A stretch of DNA of 64,000 nucleotides from Pseudomonadota bacterium. Lineage in GTDB: Bacteria; Pseudomonadota; Gammaproteobacteria; Steroidobacterales; Steroidobacteraceae. Of the stretch, positions 40,018 to 51,090 are shown one piece after another. Below the pieces are notes generated by a model. The model had not been told where the DNA came from, did no database searches, and saw nothing but the letters and a program-made list of their open reading frames with translations. The first letter of the stretch is position 1. Every line of letters begins with the position of its first letter. The translations under genes and the position numbers were made by a program. The stretch is from positions 1 to 64,000 of the forward strand of contig JAJYUL010000006.1 in assembly GCA_021792555.1 (NCBI GenBank), in the 5' to 3' direction.

Positions 40018-40141
40018 TGGGAGCCCAGTCACAGTGAGGGGTGTGGGCCTGTGCGACCATCGGTCAAGATTTGACAATTGCCGGCGCCGCCGGCTTCGGT
40101 ACACTTGAGCCCCGCGGATCGAATCGGACGTTCGTAAGTCC

Positions 40142-41884
<1,743 letters not shown>

Positions 41885-41901
41885 TCGAGGACGGTGAACC
41901 C

Positions 41902-43137
41902 ATGGCCACGGCAATCTCCGCGACCGCCAAGACCCCCAAGCCCGACGTCCCGTTCCTGTGGGAGGGCCGCGACAAGCGCGGCCAGCGCGTCAAGGGCGAC
42001 ATCATGGCCCCCGACGAGGCGGCCGTACGCGCGGATCTGCGCCGCCAGGGCATCGCCGCGTCCCGCGTCCGCCGCAAACGCGAGAGCCTCAAAGGCGGCA
42101 GAGTCAACGCCGCCGACATCGCGGTGTTCAGCCGCCAGCTCGCCACCATGCTGATCGCCGGCATCCCCATGGTGCAGTCCTTCGAGATCGTCGCGGCCGG
42201 CGTCGAGAAACCCTCGCTGCGCAACCTCATTCTCGCCATCAAGGCCGACGTGGAGTCCGGAAGCTCGCTGCACGAGGCGCTCGCCAAGCATCCGCTGCAT
42301 TTCAATGATCTGTTCGTCAATCTGGTGCGCGCCGGCGAGCAGGCGGGCGCGCTCGACACCCTGCTCGACAAGATCGCGACCTATCAGGAGAAATCCGAGG
42401 CGACCAAGAAGAAGGTCAAGAAGGCGCTCTTCTATCCGGCCGCGGTGCTGATCGTCGCCGCCATCGTGACCACCGTGCTGATGATCTTCGTGATCCCCGA
42501 GTTCCAAAAACTGTTTACAGGCTTCGGCGCGAACTTGCCGGCCTTCACGCAGTTCGTCATCAACATCTCGAACGCCGTGCGGCACCAGGGAATCTGGATC
42601 GCGCTCGTCATCGGCGCTGCGGGGTGGGTATTCGTCTACTTCAAGAAGCGCTCGCGCAAGATGCGCGAGGTTCTGGACCGAATGTCGCTCAAGATTCCGA
42701 TCATCGGCCCCATCCTCAACAAGGCGGCGATTGCCCGCTACGCGCGCACGCTCGCGACCATGTTCGCCGCCGGCGTGCCGCTGGTCGAGGCGCTGGAGTC
42801 GGTGGCGGGCGCCACCGGCAACATCATCTACGAGGATGCGGTGTTGAAGATGCGGGACGAGGTGGCCACGGGCCAGCGTCTGCAGCGCGCCATGGAAGCG
42901 CGCGGCGTCTTCCCCAACATGGTGGTGCAGATGATCGCCGTCGGCGAGGAGGCCGGCTCGCTCGATGAGATGGCCGGCAAGGTGGCCGTGTTCTACGAGG
43001 CGGAGGTGGACAACGCGGTGGACGCGATGTCGAGTCTGCTCGAGCCGCTGATCATGGTGATCCTCGGCGTGATCGTCGGCGGACTCGTCATCGCCATGTA
43101 CCTGCCGATCTTCCAGCTCGGCAACGTCGTTCACTGA
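41902..43137 (+). CDS. pilC: Type IV pilus inner-membrane platform protein PilC
   Basis: 411 residues with two T2SS-F domains, each followed by membrane helices (VLIVAAIVTTVLMIFVIPEF, IALVIGAAGWVFVYF, and a C-terminal VILGVIVGGLVIAMYLPIF). Signatures FSRQLATMLIAGIPMVQSFEI and RYARTLATMFAAGVPLVEALE. It couples PilB to pilin assembly. ATG at 41902 behind GAGGACGGTGA; one base separates its stop from the pilD GTG. Confidence 0.97.
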   Translation: MATAISATAKTPKPDVPFLWEGRDKRGQRVKGDIMAPDEAAVRADLRRQGIAASRVRRKRESLKGGRVNAADIAVFSRQLATMLIAGIPMVQSFEIVAAGVEKPSLRNLILAIKADVESGSSLHEALAKHPLHFNDLFVNLVRAGEQAGALDTLLDKIATYQEKSEATKKKVKKALFYPAAVLIVAAIVTTVLMIFVIPEFQKLFTGFGANLPAFTQFVINISNAVRHQGIWIALVIGAAGWVFVYFKKRSRKMREVLDRMSLKIPIIGPILNKAAIARYARTLATMFAAGVPLVEALESVAGATGNIIYEDAVLKMRDEVATGQRLQRAMEARGVFPNMVVQMIAVGEEAGSLDEMAGKVAVFYEAEVDNAVDAMSSLLEPLIMVILGVIVGGLVIAMYLPIFQLGNVVH

Positions 43138-43138
43138 C

Positions 43139-44038
43139 GTGCCGCTCGCCGCGCTGCTCGCCGCGTCACCCGCCCTGTTCACCGGCACCTGCCTGGTGCT
43201 GGGGCTCGCGATCGGCAGCTTTCTCAATGTGGTGATCCACCGGCTGCCCATCATCCTGGAGCGGCACTGGCGCGCCGACTGCGCGGCACTCGCGGCCGAC
43301 GCCCCCACCCTGCCGGCCGTGCCGGCAGAACGCTACAACCTCATGGTGCCGCGCTCGGCCTGCCCGGCGTGCCAGGCGCCGATCGCCGCCCGGCACAACA
43401 TCCCGGTGCTGAGCTACCTCTGGCTGCGGGGCCGCTGCGCACGGTGCGGCGCGCGCATCAGCCCGCGCTACCCGCTCGTGGAGGCGCTCACCGGACTGCT
43501 CTCGGCGCTGGTGGCCTGGAAGTTCGGCTTCGGCTGGCCGGCGCTCGCGGCGCTCGTGCTCACGTGGTTTCTGGTGGCGCTCGCCGCCATCGACATCGAC
43601 CGGCAGCTGCTGCCCGACAATCTCACCCTGCCCTTGATGTGGATCGGCCTCACGCTGAGCCTGCTCGCGCCGGCCCCGGGCGGCGCGCCCGTGCCGGTGG
43701 ACCCGCGCGCCAGCCTGATCGGGGCCGCCGTGGGGTACCTCAGTCTCTGGGGCGTCTACCACCTGTTCCGCGCGCTCACCGCCAAGGAAGGCATGGGGTA
43801 CGGGGACTTCAAGCTGCTGGCGGCGCTCGGGGCGTGGCTCGGCTGGCAGATGCTGCTGCCCACGGTGCTGATCGCAGCGCTGGTCGGAGCACTCGTAGGC
43901 GCTGTGCTCATCGTTGCCCGCGGCCGCAGCAGCGCGGTGCCGATCGCCTTCGGCCCGTTCCTCGCGGCTGCCGGCTGGCTGATGCTGATGTTCGGCCACC
44001 AGCTGGTCGGGTTCTATCTGGGGTTCTTCCCGGGCTGA
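43139..44038 (+). CDS. pilD: Prepilin leader peptidase / N-methyltransferase PilD
   Basis: 299 residues, an integral-membrane aspartyl protease. The N-terminal cytoplasmic zinc domain has CPACQAPI and CARCGARI. The catalytic Asp residues are in AAIDIDRQLLPD and GYGDFKLL (GxGD). About seven to eight helices. Cuts the pilin leader and methylates the new Phe1. The start is GTG at 43139; no ATG is available before the conserved GSFLNVVIHRLP. Confidence 0.96.
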   Translation: MPLAALLAASPALFTGTCLVLGLAIGSFLNVVIHRLPIILERHWRADCAALAADAPTLPAVPAERYNLMVPRSACPACQAPIAARHNIPVLSYLWLRGRCARCGARISPRYPLVEALTGLLSALVAWKFGFGWPALAALVLTWFLVALAAIDIDRQLLPDNLTLPLMWIGLTLSLLAPAPGGAPVPVDPRASLIGAAVGYLSLWGVYHLFRALTAKEGMGYGDFKLLAALGAWLGWQMLLPTVLIAALVGALVGAVLIVARGRSSAVPIAFGPFLAAAGWLMLMFGHQLVGFYLGFFPG

Positions 44039-44072
44039 GTGCGCCGGCGCCCCTAGCGCCCTGAAAGCGCGC

Positions 44073-44078
44073 TAGAAT
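44073..44078 (+). promoter_or_regulatory. Candidate -10 element of coaE
   Basis: TAGAAT ends 11 bases before the coaE ATG, so the leader would be only about 4-5 bases. No clear -35. coaE may instead be read from the pilC-pilD message, which ends 51 bases upstream. Confidence 0.35.
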
Positions 44079-44089
44079 TCGCGGCTTAC

Positions 44090-44695
44090 ATGAAAATTCT
44101 TCGCATCGGTCTCACCGGGGGTATCGCCAGCGGCAAGTCCACCGTGGCGGAGCTGTTCGCCGCCTGCGGCGTGCCGATCATCGACACCGACCGGATCGCG
44201 CGCGACGTGGTCGAACCCGGCCAGCCGCCGCTCGAGCGGCTGGTGGAACGGTTCGGCCAGGGCATCCTGACGCCGGACGGGCACCTGGACCGGCCCAAGC
44301 TGCGCGAGATCGTGTTTTCCGATCCCAAGGCGCGTGCCGATCTCGAGGCGCTCACCCACCCGGCAATCGGCACAGCCGTGGAGGCGCTGGCCGCCTCCGC
44401 CGGCGGCCCGTACCAGATCCTGGTCATTCCCCTGCTCGTCGAGAAGGGTCTCACCGGGCGGGTCGACCGGGTCCTGGTGGTGGACTGCCCCGAGGAGCTG
44501 CAGCTCGAGCGCCTGCAGAAGCGGGACGGCTCCTCCCCCGAACAGGCACGGGCGATGCTCAGTGCACAGGCCTCGCGCGCGGCGCGGCTGAAGGCCGCGC
44601 ATGAGGTCATTCACAACGAGTCGGACTTGGCGGCGCTGCGCATGCAAGTTGTGACACTCCATCAGCGCTACCTGGAGCTCGCCGCCAAATCCTGA
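44090..44695 (+). CDS. coaE: Dephospho-CoA kinase
   Basis: 201 residues, P-loop kinase: GLTGGIASGKSTVAELFA (Walker A), IIDTDRIARDVV (acidic site), and the lid LERLQKRDGSSPEQARAML. It catalyses the last step of coenzyme A synthesis in the cytoplasm. Normal length. The position after pilD is conserved in many gammaproteobacteria. Confidence 0.96.
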   Translation: MKILRIGLTGGIASGKSTVAELFAACGVPIIDTDRIARDVVEPGQPPLERLVERFGQGILTPDGHLDRPKLREIVFSDPKARADLEALTHPAIGTAVEALAASAGGPYQILVIPLLVEKGLTGRVDRVLVVDCPEELQLERLQKRDGSSPEQARAMLSAQASRAARLKAAHEVIHNESDLAALRMQVVTLHQRYLELAAKS

Positions 44696-44724
44696 GCAAC
44701 GCGGTCCGTCGCGCATCGGGAACA

Positions 44725-44754
44725 TTTACGCAACACGCGCTCGTCGCGCACAAT
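44725..44754 (+). promoter_or_regulatory. Candidate promoter of zapD
   Basis: TTTACG (44725-44730), 18 bases, CACAAT (44749-44754). The -10 ends 8 bases before the zapD ATG, so the start of transcription would fall on or next to the start codon. Confidence 0.4.
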
Positions 44755-44762
44755 AGCCGCCC

Positions 44763-45617
44763 ATGACCACCGATACCGCTGAAGCCGCAGCCCCTGCGTC
44801 CGCCTCTGCTGCGGCCCCTTGCGCCGCCACCCCGCCGGTGGCCCAGGACAGCGGCCGGCTCCTGGTTTTCGAGCAGCCTCTGAACGAGCGGATGCGCACG
44901 TTCCTGCGGCTGGATTTCCTCTACAACCAGGCGCTCTTTCACAACGAGACCGGCAGCCAGTGGGGCAGCCGCGCGGCCATGACGAGCCTGATCGATATCC
45001 TGGCGGTCATCTCGCGCAGCGATCTGCGCTCCGATGCGCTGAAGGAAATCGAGCGCCAGCTGCACCTGCTCAGCGAGTATCAGTCGCGCCCGGGCGTCGA
45101 CACCCAGCGGCTGAAGACCTTCATCAGCAATCTCGGGCGGCTGCGCGCCGACCTGATGAACGCCGGGGTGGCCTGCCAGCAGCCGCTCAGGGACTCGGAG
45201 TTCCTGAACGCCATCAAGCACCGCAGCAGCATTCCGGGCGGGACCTGCGAGTTCGACTTGCCGGACTACCTGTACTGGCTGTCCGAGCCCGACGAGGCGC
45301 GCATGCACGCCTTCAACCAGTGGCTCGGGCTGCTGCGGCCGCTGTGCGATGCGGTGGCCGAGCTGCTCTGGCTCACCCGCCAGTTCGGCCGCACGCGCCA
45401 GGAATGCGCGCGCGGCGGCACCTTCACCATCACCTTCGACCGGGACAATCCGCTGCAGCTGCTGCGCATCGTGCTGCCCGCCGCGAGCGGACTGTACCCG
45501 GAGGTCAGCGGCAGCCACCACCGCTGCAGCGTGCGGTTTCTGACGTGGAAGGGCCTCACGGAGCGCGCCGCGCAGACCACCGAGGACGTGCCGTTCCAGC
45601 TCACCGCCTGCGCCTGA
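44763..45617 (+). CDS. zapD: Cell division protein ZapD
   Basis: 284 residues. After an Ala-rich 28-residue N-terminal extension the family sequence begins: [20 protein letters not shown], then [29 protein letters not shown] and a beta-rich C-terminal part. ZapD bundles FtsZ filaments at the division ring. The extension is longer than in E. coli; a GTG at 44838 would remove it. Next to coaE and yacG as in many gammaproteobacteria. Confidence 0.93.
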   Translation: MTTDTAEAAAPASASAAAPCAATPPVAQDSGRLLVFEQPLNERMRTFLRLDFLYNQALFHNETGSQWGSRAAMTSLIDILAVISRSDLRSDALKEIERQLHLLSEYQSRPGVDTQRLKTFISNLGRLRADLMNAGVACQQPLRDSEFLNAIKHRSSIPGGTCEFDLPDYLYWLSEPDEARMHAFNQWLGLLRPLCDAVAELLWLTRQFGRTRQECARGGTFTITFDRDNPLQLLRIVLPAASGLYPEVSGSHHRCSVRFLTWKGLTERAAQTTEDVPFQLTACA

Positions 45618-45627
45618 GGGGCTGTCC

Positions 45628-45813
45628 GTGCAGGTGAAATGCCCGACCTGTCAGCGGCTCATCGAGTGGACGCAGGCGCCTTACCGGCCGTTCTGCAGCG
45701 AGCGCTGCCGGCTGATCGATCTGGGCGCCTGGCTCACCGAACGGCACGCCATCGCGGGCGAGGCGGCCACGCCCGAGCCCGAGCACGCGCCCGAGCATCG
45801 GCGCGAGTCCTGA
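45628..45813 (+). CDS. yacG: DNA gyrase inhibitor YacG
   Basis: 61 residues, zinc-ribbon protein: VKCPTCQR and [15 protein letters not shown] supply the four Cys. It binds GyrB in E. coli. Starts at GTG 45628, 10 bases after zapD. Its stop TGA and the stop of the facing gene together form TGATCA, so the two genes converge without a gap. Confidence 0.93.
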   Translation: MQVKCPTCQRLIEWTQAPYRPFCSERCRLIDLGAWLTERHAIAGEAATPEPEHAPEHRRES

Positions 45814-46218
45814 TCAGGGGAACTTGATCTTCCCGCCGCCCGGGCCCGCACCCGGACCCGGCCCGAGAGCGCCCGCACCGACCTCCGGCACGACGATGCG
45901 CGAGGCGGCCTCGCGGCGCATTTCCCGCGCCTCATCGATGGCCTGCTCGATCGCCGCCCTGACGCCTTCGGAGAACTTCGCGAGCGCCTCGGGCAGCGTG
46001 GCGCCCGGCAGCTCGAAGGACAGCGGCAGAATGCCCGCGGGCGTCAGCAGCTGCGTCTGCCCCGAGAACAGCACCGGCCGCGACGGATCCGGCGAGCCGT
46101 CCTGGGTCACGGGCGTCAGGCGGCGGATCGTGCCCGCCCGGCGGTCCGTGAAGAGCTCTTCCCGATACAGGTTGGCCGAGTCCAGCTGGACCTCTGGTAC
46201 GTCATTCGTGTCGGCCAT
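45814..46218 (-). CDS. Conserved-looking hypothetical protein
   Basis: 134 residues; I do not recognise the family. The first half is beta-like (ELFTDRRAGTIRRLTPVTQD, RPVLFSGQTQLLTPAGILPL). A helix follows (LPEALAKFSEGVRAAIEQAI, about residues 75-100), and the C-terminus is Gly/Pro-rich, ending GGGKIKFP. Soluble, no Cys. Start ATG 46218 lies inside the 3' end of mutT (17-base overlap), so it is probably co-expressed with secA-mutT. Confidence 0.7.
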   Translation of the reverse strand: MADTNDVPEVQLDSANLYREELFTDRRAGTIRRLTPVTQDGSPDPSRPVLFSGQTQLLTPAGILPLSFELPGATLPEALAKFSEGVRAAIEQAIDEAREMRREAASRIVVPEVGAGALGPGPGAGPGGGKIKFP

Positions 46219-46636
46219 CGGGGCCCTCGTGTGCGGTGGGTGAAGTGAGCCATTCTACCAGCGCGGCGAGGAAAGGACGGTCCGCCTCCAGAATGTCCTC
46301 GGCGGCGAGCCCGCCGGCTTCGACCCACTTCAGCGCCTGGCCCTCGAGCCCGCGCGGCTCGCCCCGGAAGCGCTCGATGAGCCACAGGGACAGCTCGACC
46401 TCGCGGTCCTCGTAGGCGTGCGTCAGGCGCATCATGGGCCGGCCGGCGAGCATCTCGACGCCGAGCTCTTCGCGGAGTTCGCGCGCGAGCGCCTCGGCCT
46501 CACTCTCTCCCGGGGCGAGCTTGCCGCCGGGGAATTCCCACCGGCCCGCCATGTGCTTGCCCGCCGGGCGCTCGGCGATCAGCACCCGCCGGTCGGCGCC
46601 GATCAGCGCCGCGGCCACCACCTGCACCGCGCGCAC
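46202..46636 (-). CDS. mutT: 8-oxo-dGTP diphosphatase MutT (NUDIX)
   Basis: 144 residues. VVAAALIGADRRVLIAERP leads to the NUDIX box GGKLAPGESEAEALARELREELG. It removes oxidised dGTP from the nucleotide pool. No ATG is present at the right place. GTG at 46636 follows GAGCGG, 10 bases after the secA stop; GTG at 46627 is an alternative. The upstream part of the open frame is a secA shadow. secA-mutT adjacency is as in E. coli. Confidence 0.92.
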   Translation of the reverse strand: MRAVQVVAAALIGADRRVLIAERPAGKHMAGRWEFPGGKLAPGESEAEALARELREELGVEMLAGRPMMRLTHAYEDREVELSLWLIERFRGEPRGLEGQALKWVEAGGLAAEDILEADRPFLAALVEWLTSPTAHEGPDGRHE

Positions 46637-46646
46637 CGGGAACCGC

Positions 46647-49406
46647 TCAGCCGACGTTCGAGAGCGCGCCGTGGCAGTGTTTGTACTTCTTGCCCGAGCC
46701 GCACGGACACGGCTCGTTGCGTCCGACCTTGCGCTCCCCGCGCACGAACGGGCTGTGCGGCCCATCCGACCCCGGCAGCGCCCCGGGATGAGGCGACTCG
46801 CCGTCGAACAGCGCATCCGCCGGCTCGGCGCCGGCGAACACCGACGCCTCCGCATGCTGCGCCTGCAGCGCGCGCATCAGCCGGGCGCGCCGCTCCTCCT
46901 CCTCGCGATCGACCTCCTCCTGGGTGCGCACCTCGATCTGCATCAGGGTCGAGACGGTCTCGAACTTCACCTGATCGAGCATCGCGCTGAACATCTCGAA
47001 GGCCTCGCGCTTGTACTCGGTGCGGTAGTCCTGCTGCGCGTAGCCGCGCAGATGGATGCCCTGGCGCAGGTAGTCCATCGCCGCCAGGTGGTCGCGCCAA
47101 TGCATATCGAGCGTGCGCAGCATGACGTCCTTCTCGATATGGCGGATCAGCGCCGGCTCGAGACGGGACGCCTTGGCGTTGTACGCATCGTCCACCGTGC
47201 GCACCAGCCGCTCGCGCAGCACCGATTCCTCCATGTCCGGTTCGGCCGCGAGCCAGCCCTTCGGGTCCGCGACGACGTTGAAATCCCGGCGCACCGCCTC
47301 GGTGAGCCCATCGAGGTCCCAGTCTGCGGCCATGGCGTGCTTGGGCAGGAACTGGTCGATCAGCGTGCCGACCGCCTCGGCGAGGATGCCGTGAATGGCC
47401 GCCGAGACGTCCTCGGTGGCCATGATCTCGGTGCGCTGCTGGTAGACCACCTTGCGCTGGTCGTTGGCGACGTCATCGAACAGCAGCAGCTGCTTGCGGA
47501 TATCGAAGTTGTGCGCCTCGACCTTGCGCTGCGCCTTTTCGATCTGCTTGCTCAGCATCCCGCTTTCGATGACCTCGCCTTCCTTCATGCCGGCCATCTT
47601 CAGCAGCCGCTGCGTGCGCGTCGGGTCGCCGAAGATGCGCATCAGGTTGTCTTCCATCGACAGATAGAAGCGGCTCGAGCCCGGATCGCCCTGGCGCCCC
47701 GAGCGGCCGCGCAGCTGATTGTCGATGCGGCGCGACTCGTGCCGCTCGGTGCCGATGATGTGCAGTCCGCCGGCGGCGAGCGCCTGATCGTGGCGCACCC
47801 GCCACTCGGCGCGCGCGCTCTCGCGGACCGCCTCGTCGGCCGGATCGAGCGTGGCGAGCTCGGCATCGAGACTGCCGCCGAGCACGATGTCGGTGCCGCG
47901 GCCGGCCATGTTGGTTGCGATGGTGACCGAGCCGGGGCGGCCGGCCTGCGCCACGATGCTCGCCTCGCGCTCGTGCTGCTTGGCGTTCAGCACCTCGTGG
48001 GCGATGTCCTGCTTGGTGAGCATCTCGGAGAGGTACTCGGACGTCTCGATCGAGGTGGTGCCGACCAGCACCGGCTGCTTGCGCTCCACGCAGTCGCGGA
48101 TGTCCTCGATGATCGCCTTGAACTTGTCGGCCTGGGTCAGGTAGACGAAGTCCGGCGCGTCCTTGCGGATCATCGGCCTGTGGGTCGGTATGACCGTCAC
48201 CTCGAGCCCGTAGATCTGCAGAAACTCCGGCGCCTCGGTGTCGGCGGTGCCGGTCATGCCGGAGAGTTTCTTGTACAGGCGGAAGTAGTTCTGGAAGGTG
48301 ATCGAGGCGACCGTCTGGTTCTCCTCGCGCACCTGCACGCCCTCCTTGGCCTCCACCGCCTGATGCAGTCCGTCCGACCAGCGCCGCCCCGGCATGGTGC
48401 GGCCGGTGAACTCATCGACGATGATGACTTCGCCGCCGCGCACGATGTACTCGACGTCGCGCTTGTAGAGCGCGTGGGCGCGCAGCGCCGCGTTGAGGTG
48501 GTGCATGAGGCGGATGTTGGTCGCATCGTAGAGGCTCTCGCCCTCCTTCAGCAGGCCCGTCTCGAGCATCAGCCGCTCGACGTGCTCGTGGCCCTCCTCG
48601 GTCAGGTGCACCTGCTTGTTCTTCTCCTCCACGGAGAAATCGCCCGGGCCGTCCTCGACCTCCTGGCGGCTCAGGCGCGGCACCAGCTTGTTGATGCGCA
48701 GGTACAGCTCGGTGCTCTCCTCGGCGGGGCCGGAGATGATGAGCGGCGTGCGCGCCTCGTCGATCAGGATCGAATCGACCTCATCGACGATGGCGTAGGC
48801 GAGATTGCGCTGCACGCGCTCCTCGAGGCTGAAGGCGAGATTGTCGCGCAGGTAATCGAAGCCGAGCTCGTTGTTGGTGCCGTAGGTGATGTCGCAGGCG
48901 TAGGCGGCGCGCTTCTCCTCGGGGGTCTGGGAGTTCTTGATCACCCCGACGGTGAGGCCGAGGAAGCGGTACACCGGACCCATCCAGTCCGCGTCGCGCT
49001 GCGCCAGGTACTCGTTGACGGTCACCACGTGCACGCCCTCGCCGGGCAGGGCGTTGAGGTAGGCCGGCAGCGTCGCCACCAGGGTCTTGCCCTCGCCGGT
49101 GCGCATCTCGGCGATCTTGCCCTGGTGCAGCGCGATGCCGCCGATCAGCTGCACGTCGAAGTGGCGCATCTTGAGGGTGCGCGAGGCCGCCTCGCGGACC
49201 ACCGCGAAGGCCTCCGGCAGCAGATCGTCCAGGCTCGCCCCCTCGCGCAGCCGGGCGCGGAACTCCTCGGTCTTGGCCCGCAGCTGCTCGTCGCTGAGCT
49301 GCTTCAGCGCCGGCTCGAATCCCTTGGCGGCACGGACGTAGCGCGTATAGCCGCGCAGGAGCCGCTCATTGCGGCTGCCGAAGATGCGTTTGAGGGTATT
49401 GAGCAA
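46647..49406 (-). CDS. secA: Preprotein translocase ATPase SecA
   Basis: 919 residues. Motor domain NBD1 with [11 protein letters not shown] (Walker A) and [20 protein letters not shown]; preprotein cross-linking domain; NBD2 with [15 protein letters not shown] and [13 protein letters not shown]; helical scaffold; and the C-terminal zinc motif [14 protein letters not shown] for SecB binding. Drives proteins through SecYEG. The start is TTG at 49406 ([14 protein letters not shown]), with AGGA 8 bases before it. Confidence 0.97.
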   Translation of the reverse strand: MLNTLKRIFGSRNERLLRGYTRYVRAAKGFEPALKQLSDEQLRAKTEEFRARLREGASLDDLLPEAFAVVREAASRTLKMRHFDVQLIGGIALHQGKIAEMRTGEGKTLVATLPAYLNALPGEGVHVVTVNEYLAQRDADWMGPVYRFLGLTVGVIKNSQTPEEKRAAYACDITYGTNNELGFDYLRDNLAFSLEERVQRNLAYAIVDEVDSILIDEARTPLIISGPAEESTELYLRINKLVPRLSRQEVEDGPGDFSVEEKNKQVHLTEEGHEHVERLMLETGLLKEGESLYDATNIRLMHHLNAALRAHALYKRDVEYIVRGGEVIIVDEFTGRTMPGRRWSDGLHQAVEAKEGVQVREENQTVASITFQNYFRLYKKLSGMTGTADTEAPEFLQIYGLEVTVIPTHRPMIRKDAPDFVYLTQADKFKAIIEDIRDCVERKQPVLVGTTSIETSEYLSEMLTKQDIAHEVLNAKQHEREASIVAQAGRPGSVTIATNMAGRGTDIVLGGSLDAELATLDPADEAVRESARAEWRVRHDQALAAGGLHIIGTERHESRRIDNQLRGRSGRQGDPGSSRFYLSMEDNLMRIFGDPTRTQRLLKMAGMKEGEVIESGMLSKQIEKAQRKVEAHNFDIRKQLLLFDDVANDQRKVVYQQRTEIMATEDVSAAIHGILAEAVGTLIDQFLPKHAMAADWDLDGLTEAVRRDFNVVADPKGWLAAEPDMEESVLRERLVRTVDDAYNAKASRLEPALIRHIEKDVMLRTLDMHWRDHLAAMDYLRQGIHLRGYAQQDYRTEYKREAFEMFSAMLDQVKFETVSTLMQIEVRTQEEVDREEEERRARLMRALQAQHAEASVFAGAEPADALFDGESPHPGALPGSDGPHSPFVRGERKVGRNEPCPCGSGKKYKHCHGALSNVG

Positions 49407-49473
49407 CTTGAGGATCCTGATTCACTAATTCGGTGCGCCGGCGCCCCGGCGGGGCCCCTGTGCGGAACCGGTT

Positions 49474-49479
49474 ATTCTA
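49474..49479 (-). promoter_or_regulatory. Candidate -10 element of secA-mutT
   Basis: TAGAAT on the minus strand about 68 bases before the secA TTG. The leader would contain a GC-rich hairpin (GGGGCCCC and GCCGGGGC words near 49440-49460). No secM-like frame lies here. No clear -35. Confidence 0.35.
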
Positions 49480-49576
49480 CGCAAACGGGCCCTCGCCTCC
49501 TAATGGGTGGCCCTGGCGGCAAATCAAGCGTCGGCGGGGCCCGGGGCAGGCCGGGAGGGCACGGGAGCGCGGGCCG

Positions 49577-50653
49577 CTAGTGGCCCTTGATGACCTGCGC
49601 CAGGGTCATGGTGCCCCGGCCGATGAAGCGGGCCGGGTTGATGGGGTGATCGTACTTGAGCACTTCGAAATGCACGTGCGGGCCGGTCGACCAGCCGGTG
49701 TCGCCCACCAGCGCGATCACGGCGCCGCGCTTGACGGTCTCGCCCACGTGCACCAGAAGCTTCTCGGCGTGCGCGTACAGGGTCGAGTAGCCCTCCCCGT
49801 CCTTGATCTGCACCATATTGCCGAACCCCTCCATCGGCCCGGCCCAGGTCACCACACCCGCGGCAACCGCGTGAATGGGCGTGCCGATCGGGGCGGCGAA
49901 ATCGATCCCCTCGTGGAACCCCGGCTTGCCGGTGAAGGGGTCAATCCGGGGCCCGAACGGCGAGGAGATCCAGCCGACCTGGACCGGACGGCCCTCGGGA
50001 TAGATCTCCTGGTGCAGCTTGCGCGAGAGGATCAGGTTCTCGAGCGCCGAGAGCTGCGAGGCGCGCAGCGTGACCTCCCCCTGCAGGTGGCCGATCATCT
50101 TCGCCAGGCTGGGCATGCCCGCCCCGCCGCCGGGCAGGGCGGCTTCCGGCCCGCCGATCGGCGGATCGTGACGAAAATCAAATGCATCGCCGGTCAGGCC
50201 GGCCATCTTGGTCAGGCGCTGCCCGAGGGCATCCAGGCGGATCATGTGCGCCTGCAGGTCCCCGACCTGGATGGCCAGGGCCTCGGCCCGCGCCTGCATC
50301 TGCGTACGCAGATCGGCAATCTGCTCGCGCTGCGCGGCGAGGACATCCATCCAGTGGGCGGTCTGCACCAGCGCCACATCGCCGCTGCTGCCCCGGCCGA
50401 GCGACAGGCCGACGGCGAACGCCCCGCCGAGCACGGCGAGCAGCGCTGCGGCCGCGGCGCCGACGATCAGCGGATGACGCAGATTCAGATCGAGCAGGCG
50501 GGAGCGGCCGTCGCGGGCGAACACCACGACGCTGATACCGGGGCTGCCCGAGCGCAGCGTCAGGCCGCGCAGCGGGTTGAAGCGCCCGAGCCACGCGCGG
50601 GTGCGCGCCAGAGCAGAGCGGACCGGCCGCCCGTGTTCAGCCGCATCGTTCAT
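49577..50653 (-). CDS. M23-family metallopeptidase, membrane-anchored
   Basis: 358 residues. One membrane helix (PLIVGAAAAALLAVLGGAFA, about 60-80), a coiled coil (about 105-150, QREQIADLRTQMQARAEALA), then a LytM/M23 domain with zinc ligands in HEGIDFAAP and GPHVHFEV. Both metal motifs are intact, so it is likely an active peptidoglycan endopeptidase in the periplasm rather than an EnvC/NlpD-like dead activator. It sits between secA and the divergent dciA. Confidence 0.9.
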   Translation of the reverse strand: MNDAAEHGRPVRSALARTRAWLGRFNPLRGLTLRSGSPGISVVVFARDGRSRLLDLNLRHPLIVGAAAAALLAVLGGAFAVGLSLGRGSSGDVALVQTAHWMDVLAAQREQIADLRTQMQARAEALAIQVGDLQAHMIRLDALGQRLTKMAGLTGDAFDFRHDPPIGGPEAALPGGGAGMPSLAKMIGHLQGEVTLRASQLSALENLILSRKLHQEIYPEGRPVQVGWISSPFGPRIDPFTGKPGFHEGIDFAAPIGTPIHAVAAGVVTWAGPMEGFGNMVQIKDGEGYSTLYAHAEKLLVHVGETVKRGAVIALVGDTGWSTGPHVHFEVLKYDHPINPARFIGRGTMTLAQVIKGH

Positions 50654-50730
50654 TGCTCGCCCCCGCTATCATACCGTCACTTGTAAAATCGCCTGTCAGC
50701 CGGGCTTTCATCGTGACCCGGCGCGCGACT

Positions 50731-51084
50731 ATGCCGAAAATCCCCCAGACGCACAAGCGAGGCGGACGCACCGCCGTCACAAAACCGGGCGCGCCGCGCG
50801 CCATCGGCGAGCTGCTCGCGCGCGGCGCACCTGTTTTGTCGCAGATCCGCGACCAGTCGGCCCGCCAGACATTCTGGCGAAGTTGGTTGTCAGAACATCT
50901 GGGGGAGGAGCTCGACGCGCACGTGACCGGCGCGGTCGAGCGCGACGGCACCCTGACGCTGTTCGCCGCCTCGGCCGCGTGGGCGGCGCGTCTGCGCTAT
51001 ACGCTGAGTGATCTGCAGCCGCTCGTGCAGAAGGCCGAGCCGCGTGTGCACGCGCTCACCGTGCGCGTCATGCCGCGGCGCTGA
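50731..51084 (+). CDS. dciA: DciA-family (DUF721) replicative helicase loader
   Basis: 117 residues. Conserved core LLARGAPVLSQIRDQSARQTFWRSWL, then the beta/KH-like part DGTLTLFAASAAWAARLRY. DciA loads DnaB helicase in bacteria without DnaC. ATG 50731 (MPKIPQTHKRGG) is preferred to the upstream in-frame start at 50653, which lies in the start region of the M23 gene. Its stop is 6 bases from the lpxC stop. Confidence 0.85.
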   Translation: MPKIPQTHKRGGRTAVTKPGAPRAIGELLARGAPVLSQIRDQSARQTFWRSWLSEHLGEELDAHVTGAVERDGTLTLFAASAAWAARLRYTLSDLQPLVQKAEPRVHALTVRVMPRR

Positions 51085-51090
51085 GTGTGC

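Noticed and set aside
46434-49580. A 1048-codon open frame on the plus strand opposite secA
   Set aside because: Same antisense effect; no recognisable domain, while secA on the minus strand is complete.
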